Positions 37,537 through 45,880 of a stretch of DNA of 64,000 bases are shown here, piece after piece (positions within the stretch are counted from its first letter, which is position 1; the number at the start of each line of letters is the position of its first letter). The position numbers and the translations under genes are program-made. Below the pieces are notes generated by a model, which was not told the DNA's origin, made no database searches, and worked only from the letters and a program-made list of their open reading frames with translations. The DNA is taken from contig NZ_QWEQ01000002.1 in NCBI RefSeq assembly GCF_009936045.1, forward strand, positions 62,001 to 126,000. The letters run 5' to 3'. This stretch comes from Emergencia sp. 1XD21-10 (GTDB lineage: Bacteria; Bacillota; Clostridia; Peptostreptococcales; Anaerovoracaceae).

Positions 37537-38647
37537 TCTCGAAAACCTCTTCTCCTTCTAATGCTTCTGCCGGCTCCTCATCGATTTCCACAATGTCATC
37601 TGCCGCCTCTTCATTATAGTACTGCGTGTGGCTCTTAATGTCGATTTTCCAGCCGCTGACTTTTGCAGCCAGCCTTACGTTCTGTCCTTCTTTACCAATT
37701 GCCAGAGAAAGCTGATAGTCCGGCACTACAACTGTTGCAGTCTTTTCAGCCTCATCTGCCAGCACAGATTCCACTTTTGCAGGTGAGAGCACGTTGCTGA
37801 TCAGTACTTTCGGATCTTCACTCCAAGGAATGATGTCGATTTTCTCGCCGCCCAGCTCGTCAACTACTGCCTGCACACGAATACCTCTGGTGCCAACACA
37901 TGCACCAACCGGATCAACATTCGCGTCTTCGCTGTAAACTGCCAGCTTGGTTCTGGAGCCGGCTTCTCTTGCAATCCCCTTGATTTCAACAAAGCCGTCC
38001 TGAATTTCAGGAACTTCCATCTCGAAGAGACGCTTTACAAGACCCGGATGAGATCTGGATAAAAACACCTGTGGTCCCTTCGTGGTCTTCTTCACGTCCA
38101 TAATGTAGACTTTCAACCTTTCGTTGACCTCAAAGCGTTCACCCGGTACCTGTTCGCCAGCAGAAAGGATGCCCTCCGCCTTTCCCATGTTGACAAACAG
38201 CGTTTCGCCGCTCTTTCTCTGCACAACACCGGTTACGATTTCACCCTGCTTGGTGATGAAGTCATCGAAAATCATACCTCTTTCGGCTTCTCTGATTCTC
38301 TGTACTACAACCTGCTTTGCAGTCTGTGCAGCAATTCTTCCGAAGTCTCTTGGCGTTACAGAAAACTCAATCGCGTCACCGATTTCGTATCTTGGATCGA
38401 TTTCCTGTGCCTCCTCTAAAGACATCTCAATCATATCATCATAAACTTCTTCTACAATATCTTTTCTCATGAGTACTGCAATATCGCCGTCTTCCCTGTC
38501 GATATCCACTCTCACATTCTGCGATGTGCCATAGTTCTTCTTGTAAGCAGAAACCAGTGCGGACTCAATTGCTTCAATCAAAATGTCCTTGGAAATGTGT
38601 TTCTCCTTTTCAAGTTCATTTATCGCTTCGATAAATTCTCTGTTCAT
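37526..38647 (-). CDS. nusA: Transcription termination/antitermination factor NusA
   Basis: 373 residues: N-terminal RNA polymerase-binding domain, S1 domain (GEIVTGVVQRKSGETLFVNMGKAEGIL), then two KH domains (PVGACVGTRGIRVQAVVDELGGE and LAIGKEGQNVRLAAKVSGW). The acidic tail is rich in Glu. No C-terminal acidic repeat domains of the gammaproteobacterial type are present, which is usual for Firmicutes. Confidence 0.97.
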   Translation of the reverse strand: MNREFIEAINELEKEKHISKDILIEAIESALVSAYKKNYGTSQNVRVDIDREDGDIAVLMRKDIVEEVYDDMIEMSLEEAQEIDPRYEIGDAIEFSVTPRDFGRIAAQTAKQVVVQRIREAERGMIFDDFITKQGEIVTGVVQRKSGETLFVNMGKAEGILSAGEQVPGERFEVNERLKVYIMDVKKTTKGPQVFLSRSHPGLVKRLFEMEVPEIQDGFVEIKGIAREAGSRTKLAVYSEDANVDPVGACVGTRGIRVQAVVDELGGEKIDIIPWSEDPKVLISNVLSPAKVESVLADEAEKTATVVVPDYQLSLAIGKEGQNVRLAAKVSGWKIDIKSHTQYYNEEAADDIVEIDEEPAEALEGEEVFEIEE

Positions 38648-38662
38648 TTGTCTTTACCCTCC

Positions 38663-39142
38663 TTAGAAAACCACTGCCAGGTTGGTTTTTGCCACCTGAT
38701 CCAGCGGGAACATCCATTTTTTATCATTTTCATCTTTTATTACAACATTGCCGTCTTCTAAGCCTTCCAAAATGCCTTCAAAAACTTTTTTTCCGTCAAT
38801 GCCCTTATACAATTTTACTTCTACCAGTCTGCCGGTATACTTCTCGTAATGCCTTTCGGTAATCAGTTCCCGGTCCATGCCCGGCGAAGAAACTTCCAAA
38901 TAATAATTCTGCTCAATAGGATCCAGTCTGTCCAGCTCGTCGCTTAAAAATCTGCTGACCTTTTCGCAGTCGTCGGTACTCACGTATTCTTCCTCCTCTG
39001 CGGAGATTTTATCGATATAAACCCGCAGAAACCAGTCTCTGCCTTCCTTAGCAAACTCAACGTTATAAAGTTCCAGCTCAGATTCTTCCATGAATCCTGC
39101 TGCAATTTCCTCAATAATTTCTTTTATCTTTTTCTTTGCCAT
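38663..39142 (-). CDS. rimP: Ribosome maturation factor RimP
   Basis: 159 residues with the RimP pattern (ELYNVEFAKEGRDWFLRVYID, DDCEKVSRFLSDELD, YYLEVSSPGMDREL). It assists 30S assembly. It is the first gene of the rimP-nusA-ylxR-ylxQ-infB-rbfA-nrnA-truB-ribF operon, behind a clear promoter. Confidence 0.95.
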   Translation of the reverse strand: MAKKKIKEIIEEIAAGFMEESELELYNVEFAKEGRDWFLRVYIDKISAEEEEYVSTDDCEKVSRFLSDELDRLDPIEQNYYLEVSSPGMDRELITERHYEKYTGRLVEVKLYKGIDGKKVFEGILEGLEDGNVVIKDENDKKWMFPLDQVAKTNLAVVF

Positions 39143-39195
39143 TTACTGCCTTTCGTCCTCTTGCAAAGCCGCTCTTTTACAGCACTTTGCCCTAA

Positions 39196-39228
39196 ACAAA
39201 ACTGAAAGAGTGGGTTTTGCCCACTCTT
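39196..39228 (-). terminator. Terminator of the iron-sulfur flavoprotein gene region
   Basis: On the minus strand AGAGTGGG/CCCACTCT forms an 8 bp stem with a 5 nt loop, followed by TTTCAGTTTTG. It lies about 60 bp downstream of the rimP promoter, between that promoter and the rimP start codon, so it could also attenuate the nusA operon transcript. Confidence 0.65.
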
Positions 39229-39260
39229 CTCGCTTTCCTCAATAAATTTCGTACATATAT

Positions 39261-39289
39261 ATACTAGCACAAATCTACGGCTATGTCAA
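39261..39289 (-). promoter_or_regulatory. Sigma-A promoter of the rimP-nusA-infB operon
   Basis: Consensus TTGACA at 39284-39289 and TAGTAT at 39261-39266 with a 17 bp spacer, reading toward rimP. A hairpin with T tail lies between it and rimP, which hints at attenuation in the leader. Confidence 0.75.
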
Positions 39290-39377
39290 ATATTAGTTTT
39301 TTCAAATTTTCGGCGCATTGACATCAAACCTGCAATAGCTCTGATACCGCTATAAAGCAGACTGCGCCTTATGTCCT

Positions 39378-40001
39378 CTATCTGATAAAATTAGTCGCAA
39401 CCTTCGAATTAACCGGTGCTTCAATCCCGTTTTCTTTTCCTGCTTCAATACATTTTAAAAGCCAAGCCATGTTAGAAGCGATATTTCGCATAGTCTGCAG
39501 TCCCTCTAAATCCTGTGCGACTTCCTCCGGCGTGTTGCCGTGCACCATATTCCAGTAAGTAGAAGATACCACCGGCATCTGATTAATCATAAAATATTTG
39601 TTCAAATCATCCAGCGCTGCTGTAGTGCCCGCTCTTCTTGCAGATACTACTGCTGCTCCCGGTTTGTGTGTAAATGCACTGCCTCCAGCATAAAAAGCTC
39701 TGTCAAGCACAGAAAGAACTCTGCCGTTAGCATGCGCGTAGTATACCGGTGATCCAAACACAAATCCATCTGCTTCCGCTGCTTTTCCTATCAATTCATT
39801 AACTGGATCATCCTCAAAAACGCAAACACCGTTTCGGCTGCCACATGCACCGCAGCCGATACAGTCTCTAATCGGCTGTTTCCCCAGCTGCAGGATTTCA
39901 CTGTCGATATGAAATTCTGCCAGCGTCTGTGCAATCTCTTTTAAGGCTGTAAAGGTACAGCCTGCCTCGTTAGGGCTTCCATTTAACAGTAAAACTTTCA
40001 T
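39378..40001 (-). CDS. Iron-sulfur flavoprotein / NADPH-dependent FMN reductase family protein
   Basis: 207 residues with the flavodoxin-like FMN loop LLLNGSPNEAGCT and a compact cysteine motif CIGCGACGSRNGVC (C-x2-C-x2-C-x5-C), as in archaeal and clostridial iron-sulfur flavoproteins. The motif VFGSPVYYAHANGRV also binds FMN. It probably handles one- or two-electron transfer in anaerobic metabolism. It lies just downstream of a LysR gene on the same strand. Confidence 0.85.
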   Translation of the reverse strand: MKVLLLNGSPNEAGCTFTALKEIAQTLAEFHIDSEILQLGKQPIRDCIGCGACGSRNGVCVFEDDPVNELIGKAAEADGFVFGSPVYYAHANGRVLSVLDRAFYAGGSAFTHKPGAAVVSARRAGTTAALDDLNKYFMINQMPVVSSTYWNMVHGNTPEEVAQDLEGLQTMRNIASNMAWLLKCIEAGKENGIEAPVNSKVATNFIR

Positions 40002-40047
40002 TCTTCTACCTCCCTTGTTGTGTCAGAGTAATCTATGTTCTTTGTCT

Positions 40048-40908
40048 TTAAAAATTCCACTTTTTCAGGAAAGACGCAAATTTCTTTACCGCTGCCGAAG
40101 CATTCTTTCCATTTTTGTAAATAACTCCAATATTACGGTAACACGGTAAATCCAGCGGTGCAATTTTAATCTGATCGCGGCATGTCTGCAATACCAAATC
40201 CGGCATAAGGCTAATGCCAAATCCCTTTGCAACCATGGATATCGCACTGTTATCGTCAACATAGGTGGTCTGTCTGTTGGGCTTGATATGATATCCTGCC
40301 AGCTGCTGCTCAACATCCAGGTCACTGGCACAGTAAGGGAACAGGAAATGTTCTGTTTCAATTCTATGCAGCGGAAAGAGTTCCCCCTCCTTCCATGGAT
40401 ATTCCGGTGGAAGCACTGCAAAAAAATCATCTCTGGCAAGGGGTTCAAAGTCCTCTCTTTTCACCAGGTTGGTAGTGATGCACATGTCGACCCTTCCTTC
40501 ATCAAACCACTGATACAGCCTATCGTCTCCCTCTTTAATCTCAAAAGAAATTTCCGGATTCTCCTTCTGAAAAGCGCGCATCACGTCCGGAAGCCAAGTT
40601 CTGATTACGCTGGCAACCGCCGCAATACGAATCATAGAGGCTTTCTGTTTTAGAATCAGGTCTACCTCCGTCTCAATCTTTCCGCTGGCCTTGACCAGTT
40701 CTTTGAAAAGTGGCATAAGGCGCTCGCCTTCTTCTGTAAGCCGCACACCAAACTTACCGCGGTGCAGCAGCACCACGCCCAGTTCACTTTCTAAAGAGTT
40801 CATCATATGGGTAAGCCCGGCCTGGGTATATCCCAGCTTAGTAGCCGCTGTCAGCAGACTGCCGTTATCCACCGCATAAATCAGCACCTTGACCTTATTA
40901 ATATCCAT
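40048..40908 (-). CDS. LysR family transcriptional regulator (aminotransferase divergon)
   Basis: 286 residues. The N-terminal helix-turn-helix (VLIYAVDNGSLLTAATKLGYTQAGLTHMMNSLE) is followed by a substrate-binding domain. It is divergent from the aminotransferase gene (135 bp apart) and upstream of the flavoprotein gene, so either may be its target. A candidate T-N11-A type site lies between the divergent genes. Confidence 0.9.
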   Translation of the reverse strand: MDINKVKVLIYAVDNGSLLTAATKLGYTQAGLTHMMNSLESELGVVLLHRGKFGVRLTEEGERLMPLFKELVKASGKIETEVDLILKQKASMIRIAAVASVIRTWLPDVMRAFQKENPEISFEIKEGDDRLYQWFDEGRVDMCITTNLVKREDFEPLARDDFFAVLPPEYPWKEGELFPLHRIETEHFLFPYCASDLDVEQQLAGYHIKPNRQTTYVDDNSAISMVAKGFGISLMPDLVLQTCRDQIKIAPLDLPCYRNIGVIYKNGKNASAAVKKFASFLKKWNF

Positions 40909-40961
40909 AATATCCGTCCTGTTCTATTAAAAATCGTTATATATATATAATAATAAAGAGA

Positions 40962-40981
40962 ATTCCATAAGTCAATAGAAT
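40962..40981. promoter_or_regulatory. Candidate LysR-type binding site
   Basis: ATTCCAT at 40962-40968 and ATAGAAT at 40975-40981 form an imperfect inverted repeat between the divergent lysR and aminotransferase genes. The assignment rests on position and symmetry only. Confidence 0.35.
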
Positions 40982-41043
40982 GCGGTAAAATATAGATATA
41001 AATATTCGTTTAATTTGAAAAGATTTATTAGGAGGATTTCATT

Positions 41044-42234
41044 ATGTACAATAACACCATGTACGAGCTGGGAAGCCAGCCATCTCTGATTCGTGAACTT
41101 TTCGCTTACGGACTTGAACAGGCAAAGATTGTTGGACCAGAAAACGTATTTGACTATACTCTCGGTAACCCAAGCATTCCAGCTCCTGCAAAAGTACAGC
41201 AAGCAATTAAAGACATCCTTGATGATACCGATTCCATCAAAATTCACGGCTATTCCATGGCTGGCGGTTTTGATGAAACCAGAGAAGCAATCGCTGCAAA
41301 CCTGAACAAGCGTTTCGGTACTGACATCAAAGCTTCCAACCTGTTCGTAACCTGCGGTGCTGCCCCTGCACTGATTTCTGTAATTAAGGCACTGGCTACT
41401 GACGCAGATTCCGAAATTATGGCAGTTGCACCATTCTTCCCTGAATACCGTCCGTTTGTTGAAAAGAACGGTGCACACCTGGTAGTTGTACCTGCTGACA
41501 GAGAACACTTCCAGATTGACATGACTAAGGTGGAAGAACTGATTTCCGTACATACACAGGCAATCATTATCAACTCCCCTAACAACCCATCCGGTGTTGT
41601 TTACACGAAGGAAACTCTGGAAGCACTGGCTGCTATTCTGACTAAGAAGAGCGAAGAATACGGACATCCAATCTACATCATCGCTGATGAACCTTACAGA
41701 GAACTGACCTACGGAGATGCAAAGGTTACTTTCATCCCGACAGTTTACAAAAACACTATCGTGTGCTACTCCTGGTCCAAGAGTCTGTCTCTGCCAGGCG
41801 AACGTATCGGTTACGTATGCGTTCCTGATCAGTGCGATAACGCTTCCGAAGTATTCAACGCTGTTGCTGGCGCTGCTCGTGCAAACGGTCACGTTTGTGC
41901 ACCTACCCTGCCGCAGATGGTAATCGCTCGCTGTGTAGACGAAATGCCTGACCTGAAAGCCTACGACGAAAACCGTACCTTGCTGTACGATGAACTGACT
42001 AAGATGGGCTACAAATGCGCAAAACCTGACGGCGCTTTCTACCTGTTCGTAGAAGTTCCAGATGGAGACGGAATGAAATACTGCCAGAAAGCAAAAGAAG
42101 ACCACAATCTGCTGGTAGTTCCTGGCGAAGGCTTTGACTGCCCGGGATACATGAGATTATCCTACTGTGTATCCAACGAAATGATCAGAAGAAGCTTACC
42201 TGCATTCGCTAAGATGATGGAAGCTTACAAATAA
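41044..42234 (+). CDS. PLP-dependent aminotransferase, class I/II
   Basis: 396 residues, fold type I. Motifs: NSPNNPSGVVY, IIADEPYRELTYGD and the PLP lysine in YSWSKSLSLPGERIGYV. It resembles aspartate/aromatic/alanine aminotransferases; the substrate cannot be chosen from sequence. Codon choice is visibly biased to preferred codons (CTG, GGC, AAC), suggesting high expression. Strong AGGAGG site and a clear terminator; single-gene unit. Confidence 0.92.
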   Translation: MYNNTMYELGSQPSLIRELFAYGLEQAKIVGPENVFDYTLGNPSIPAPAKVQQAIKDILDDTDSIKIHGYSMAGGFDETREAIAANLNKRFGTDIKASNLFVTCGAAPALISVIKALATDADSEIMAVAPFFPEYRPFVEKNGAHLVVVPADREHFQIDMTKVEELISVHTQAIIINSPNNPSGVVYTKETLEALAAILTKKSEEYGHPIYIIADEPYRELTYGDAKVTFIPTVYKNTIVCYSWSKSLSLPGERIGYVCVPDQCDNASEVFNAVAGAARANGHVCAPTLPQMVIARCVDEMPDLKAYDENRTLLYDELTKMGYKCAKPDGAFYLFVEVPDGDGMKYCQKAKEDHNLLVVPGEGFDCPGYMRLSYCVSNEMIRRSLPAFAKMMEAYK

Positions 42235-42295
42235 TAAGCCTTTCTTCCAGCAGGGCTGTATGAAATCACACATCCCTGCGCGGCTTGACTTTAAA

Positions 42296-42327
42296 GTAAC
42301 AGTCCAAATCGGGCTGTTACTTTTTTA
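42296..42327 (+). terminator. Terminator of the aminotransferase gene
   Basis: GTAACAG-CC / GG-CTGTTAC stem (42296-42302 and 42314-42320 as outer arms) followed by a run of six T. Confidence 0.88.
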
Positions 42328-42395
42328 TCGTTGTTATTCCAATAATTTCCTTGTAATTCCAGGATAACTTTACCAGTTTTCAGTTTTATTCATTA

Positions 42396-42478
42396 GGGTT
42401 TTCAAAATCAGGATTTCGTCCGCAAAAAGAAACCCTTTTTGATAGTTTTGAAAACCAAACAGAGTATTTCTGAAAACC
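42396..42478. repeat. Intergenic inverted-pair island H (GTTTTCA family, weak)
   Basis: A 40 bp pair GGGTTTT...GAAACCC at 42396-42435 and a 33-35 bp pair AGTTTTG...GAAAACC at 42444-42478; an extra GTTTTCA at 42376. A longer pairing, GGTTTTCAAAA (42397-42407) with TTTTGAAAACC (42446-42456), is also possible. The pattern resembles the other islands but is less regular, and the words are low complexity. It lies between convergent genes. Confidence 0.5.
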
Positions 42479-42535
42479 ACCAGAATTTTCCATGTTAAAA
42501 AATTCAATAGACTGCATTAAACCTCAAATAATATC

Positions 42536-42576
42536 CAAAAAAGAGGAAGACCGGAGCACAGGGACTCCGATTTTCC
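42536..42576 (-). terminator. Terminator of the nitroreductase gene
   Basis: On the minus strand GGAAAATCGGAG pairs with CTCCGGTCTTCC (two mismatches) and is followed by TCTTTTTT. It lies 70 bp after the nitroreductase stop. Confidence 0.75.
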
Positions 42577-42646
42577 ATTTTAATCCATATTTAGCCAGTA
42601 TAATTGAATCGATATCATTCAGTCAATCTCGTTCAGTCAGTGTCAT

Positions 42647-43168
42647 TTAGTCGATATAATACGCCCAGTTCTCTTTTCTTTCTGAAGCCTTCGGATATTC
42701 TCCATCGACATAACCCAGCACGCAGTGGCCGATTCCCTCATAGTCACCTTCAATGCCCAGAGATTCAAGAATTTCCTGTCCCTCCGTACGTTCAAATTCT
42801 TCCTTTGCTCTGTGAATCCAGCAACTTCCGATTCCAAGGGAATGAGCAGCCAGCATCAGATTTCCCATGACCAGACTGCCGTTATATACGTGAGTCGGAA
42901 TCTTCTTGTCCGCTAAGACAATCAGTACCACTGGCGCACCGTAAAACGGGTCGCTGTCTGATCCCATAATCTCAGCGTTGAGTTTAGACAGTCTGTCACG
43001 AACTTCCTTGTTGGTTACTGCAATAATAATCGGATCCTGATAGTTCATTCCTGTTGCCGCAAAAGTACCGGCTTCAATAATCTGCTCAATGATTTCCTTT
43101 GGCACCATGTCCGGCTTAAATTTACGGATGCTTCTTCTCGTTTTCATCGCTTCAATAATCTGATTCAC
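42647..43168 (-). CDS. Nitroreductase family protein
   Basis: 173-residue FMN-dependent nitroreductase: N-terminal TRRSIRKFKPDMVP with FMN-binding arginines, then GTFAATGMNYQDP and LMLAAHSLGIGSCWIH. It likely reduces nitro compounds, quinones or flavins with NAD(P)H. Stand-alone gene with its own terminator; islands H and G lie on either side. Confidence 0.92.
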   Translation of the reverse strand: MNQIIEAMKTRRSIRKFKPDMVPKEIIEQIIEAGTFAATGMNYQDPIIIAVTNKEVRDRLSKLNAEIMGSDSDPFYGAPVVLIVLADKKIPTHVYNGSLVMGNLMLAAHSLGIGSCWIHRAKEEFERTEGQEILESLGIEGDYEGIGHCVLGYVDGEYPKASERKENWAYYID

Positions 43169-43240
43169 TATTTTCTCCCTCCTGTATTTTTGTTCACTCT
43201 TCTATTTTAATTGTACTGAAATTTCAAGTTATCGTCAATA

Positions 43241-43594
43241 CGCCAACTTGAAAAGAATCTTTCGGTATTCTTGCGTTCTTTATGTCAAAAACGCCAACTT
43301 GAAAATTTTATTTTAGTATTCTTGCGTTCCACTTCTTAAATTCGCCAACTCGAGAAGTAAAATTCGTCAAAACGGCGCATGACGCCAACTTGATCCTGTT
43401 TTAAAGCTGAAAGCAGCGTGAAACAGCGCTGCCTGATGGTCAGAAACGGCTTTAAAGCCTTTCGCAGCGCAAGAATCTTTAAAAAACACCTTGAGTTTGG
43501 CGTTTTTTAAGGGGCGAACGCAGAAATTTGGAAAAAAATCGGTGATGTTGGCGCGTTGGAACACCAGCACCAGGTCAGCAGCGGAATGTTGGCG
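43241..43594. repeat. Intergenic inverted-pair island G (CGCCAAC...TTGCGTT family, seven units)
   Basis: Same family as island B. Plus-oriented 37 bp units: 43241-43277 and 43292-43328 (CGCCAAC...TTGCGTT, near-perfect), 43343-43379 (right arm degenerate) and one starting at 43383. Minus-oriented units: 43466-43502 (AGCGCAA...TTTGGCG), 43517-43553 (AACGCAG...GTTGGCG) and one ending at 43594 with a degenerate left arm. Plus units precede minus units, so the array converges on about 43440. No gene is supportable in this 448 bp gap. Confidence 0.87.
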
Positions 43595-43616
43595 CGCTGG
43601 TGCTGTGCTCCGCAGC

Positions 43617-44528
43617 CTACATGCTGCCTGCCTTTTCCTTATTAAACCGCTCTATGACATAATTCTTAAAGGCTGTGTATGCCCCGGAAGGTCTCCAGCT
43701 TTTTTTCCATGCCAGAAAGGTCAGTATCTCCTGGGGCGGTTCGATAGGAAGTGCTGCAAGCATCTCATTTTCGTAGCTCTTTGCAACCGTATCGGTGATA
43801 AGCAAAATACCGGTTCCCGCCTGCACCATATCCAGCATGATGTCCGTTTCTGCTGTATTCATAAAGGCAACATTAAAGTCAACCCCATATCGCCGGTACA
43901 TCTCCTTCATCTCATTGAAAAAATGAGAATCACTTTCTCCTGTCAAAAGCGGCACCCTGGAAAGATTTTCAACTTGCATATTCTCCTCCCTGGCCAGAGG
44001 ATTTGCTCTGCTGATTAAAACATTGAGCCTTTCAGTACGTAGAACCTCATAGCGAATGCCCGGGCGATTTGCGTTTTCAATGCGGGCTTTGATAATCACA
44101 AAATCCAGCCGCCCTGCTTCCAGCATTTCGTACGCCTCATAGTTTTCCACCACCTTGATACTGCCGATGACATTTTGTCTCTCAATAAAAAAGTCATTGA
44201 TAATCGGAACCAGTCCAGCCGCTTTATAAAACGGAAATACACCGATGCGAATGGTGGTTTTATTATCCGCGGTACTCTGCCCGAAAGCTGCCAGAAGCTT
44301 ATTTACAGAGCCGATTACCTCCTTTGCATAGGCGCAAAATTTCTCCCCTTCCGCACTGAGCACTACGCTGTGTGTATCTCTTTTAAAAAGCTTTACCGAG
44401 AGTTCTTCCTCCAGCGCATGAATCTGCTGACTGATGGCCGGCTGGCTGACAAACAGCGCCTCCGCCGCCTTTGAAAAGCTGCGCTGCTTTGCCACTTCCA
44501 GCACATAATAAATCTGCCTTATCTCCAT
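43617..44528 (-). CDS. LysR family transcriptional regulator (M20 hydrolase divergon)
   Basis: 303 residues with the LysR helix-turn-helix (IYYVLEVAKQRSFSKAAEALFVSQPAISQQIHALE) and a two-lobed effector domain. It is divergent from the M20 hydrolase-permease unit, and a perfect inverted repeat lies between the two, so it probably controls those genes in response to a substrate or product. Island G follows its stop codon. Confidence 0.92.
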   Translation of the reverse strand: MEIRQIYYVLEVAKQRSFSKAAEALFVSQPAISQQIHALEEELSVKLFKRDTHSVVLSAEGEKFCAYAKEVIGSVNKLLAAFGQSTADNKTTIRIGVFPFYKAAGLVPIINDFFIERQNVIGSIKVVENYEAYEMLEAGRLDFVIIKARIENANRPGIRYEVLRTERLNVLISRANPLAREENMQVENLSRVPLLTGESDSHFFNEMKEMYRRYGVDFNVAFMNTAETDIMLDMVQAGTGILLITDTVAKSYENEMLAALPIEPPQEILTFLAWKKSWRPSGAYTAFKNYVIERFNKEKAGSM

Positions 44529-44558
44529 AACCTTTTCCTCTTTTCGACTTTTGCCGCA

Positions 44559-44583
44559 CGGTTATAACTGTATCTTATAACCG
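44559..44583. promoter_or_regulatory. Perfect inverted repeat, likely LysR operator
   Basis: CGGTTATAA at 44559-44567 and TTATAACCG at 44575-44583, 9 bp arms with a 7 bp spacer, 30 bp upstream of the lysR start and 85 bp upstream of the M20 gene. Dyad symmetry and the divergent position fit a LysR recognition site. Confidence 0.7.
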
Positions 44584-44667
44584 TATTGTATCTAATTATT
44601 TCCCTTTTTGCAATAGCCACAGTAAAATAATTTCAGAAAATTTTTTCAAGGAAAAGAGGTAAACAAC

Positions 44668-45846
44668 ATGCATCCAATCTTAGAAGAAGCAATGTCTATG
44701 AAGGAGGAAACCATTGCAGTCAGAAGGCAGATTCACGAAAACGCCGAACTGGGCTTCGACCTGCCGAAAACGCGCAAACTGGTAACAGATACCCTTTCTG
44801 CCATAGGCTGCACGCCAAAACCTTTGGGCGAAGGAATCACCTGCACCATTGGAAGCGGCGCGCCGGTCATACTCCTGCGGGCAGACATGGATGCCCTGCC
44901 GCAGACGGAAGATACAAACCTTCCCTTTGCCAGTCAAAACGGGGCCTGCCATTCCTGCGGTCATGACGCCCATACTGCTATGCTGCTGACTGCCGCGAAG
45001 ATTTTAAAAGCTCATGAAAGCCAGCTTGCTGGCACGGTCAAACTGATGTTTCAGGCAGGAGAAGAAACCCTGCTGGGTTCTCAGAAAATGATTGACGCAG
45101 GGATTTTGGAAAATCCAAAGGTTGACGCGGCTATGGGACTGCACATGAACTTCGGTCCCTGTGGAAACTATGACCTTCACCCGGGCACGCTTGCTTACAG
45201 CGCCCATCAGATGATGCCGTCAGCTGACGAATTCAGAATTACAGTCAAAGGCCGCTCTGCTCACGGCAGCAGCGCTTTTCAGGGCATTTCCGCAGTCAGC
45301 GCCGCATCCGCAATCATGACGGCTCTGCAGCAGCTCCTTGCACTGGAGCTTCCATCAGACGAACAGGCCATTCTTTCCATCGGCAGTCTGCATAGCGGAA
45401 ACGCATCTAATGTAATCCCTGATGAAGCTGTGATTATGGGAAATTTCAGAGCCTACAATCCCCAGTACCGGGATTTGCTGAAAACCCGGGTTTCTGAAAT
45501 CGCAGGCGGCATTGCAAAAGCCTGGCGCGCCGAAGCAGTGACAGAATACATCGCAGGTGTAGCGCCAAACATCAATGACCCGGAAATGGCAGAAGAAATG
45601 GCTGGCTATGCAGCCCAGGTCATGGATAAAGTGGAAGTCATCCCGCCGGTTAAAGGCTCGGAAGACTTTGCAAATCTCTGCAGTCACGTACCGACCTTCT
45701 TTGCCAATGTGTGCGGAGGAAGTCCGGAAGACGGGTACGCCTACTCCATGCACAATCCAAAAGCCACACTGGACGAAGACGCGCTGCCATACGGCGCAGC
45801 AGTCCACGTCATCTGCGCCATGAAATGGCTTGCAAATCACAAGTAA
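44668..45846 (+). CDS. M20 family metal-dependent amidohydrolase/peptidase
   Basis: 392 residues of the M20D type (carboxypeptidase Ss1, IAA-amino acid hydrolase, N-acyl-amino acid hydrolase). Metal ligands are seen in NGACHSCGHDAHTAML and QAGEETLLGSQ, with HMNFGPCG later and a C-terminal His. It should cleave an N-acyl or N-carbamoyl amino acid or a dipeptide. It is followed after 34 bp by a membrane transporter gene, suggesting import and hydrolysis of one compound. Confidence 0.9.
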   Translation: MHPILEEAMSMKEETIAVRRQIHENAELGFDLPKTRKLVTDTLSAIGCTPKPLGEGITCTIGSGAPVILLRADMDALPQTEDTNLPFASQNGACHSCGHDAHTAMLLTAAKILKAHESQLAGTVKLMFQAGEETLLGSQKMIDAGILENPKVDAAMGLHMNFGPCGNYDLHPGTLAYSAHQMMPSADEFRITVKGRSAHGSSAFQGISAVSAASAIMTALQQLLALELPSDEQAILSIGSLHSGNASNVIPDEAVIMGNFRAYNPQYRDLLKTRVSEIAGGIAKAWRAEAVTEYIAGVAPNINDPEMAEEMAGYAAQVMDKVEVIPPVKGSEDFANLCSHVPTFFANVCGGSPEDGYAYSMHNPKATLDEDALPYGAAVHVICAMKWLANHK

Positions 45847-45880
45847 AATTTGTATCATTGAACTTAAGAAAGGAATTATC

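Noticed and set aside
40972-42105. Open frame of 377 codons on the minus strand opposite the aminotransferase gene
   Set aside because: Shadow of a strongly biased gene; no family features and no start signal.
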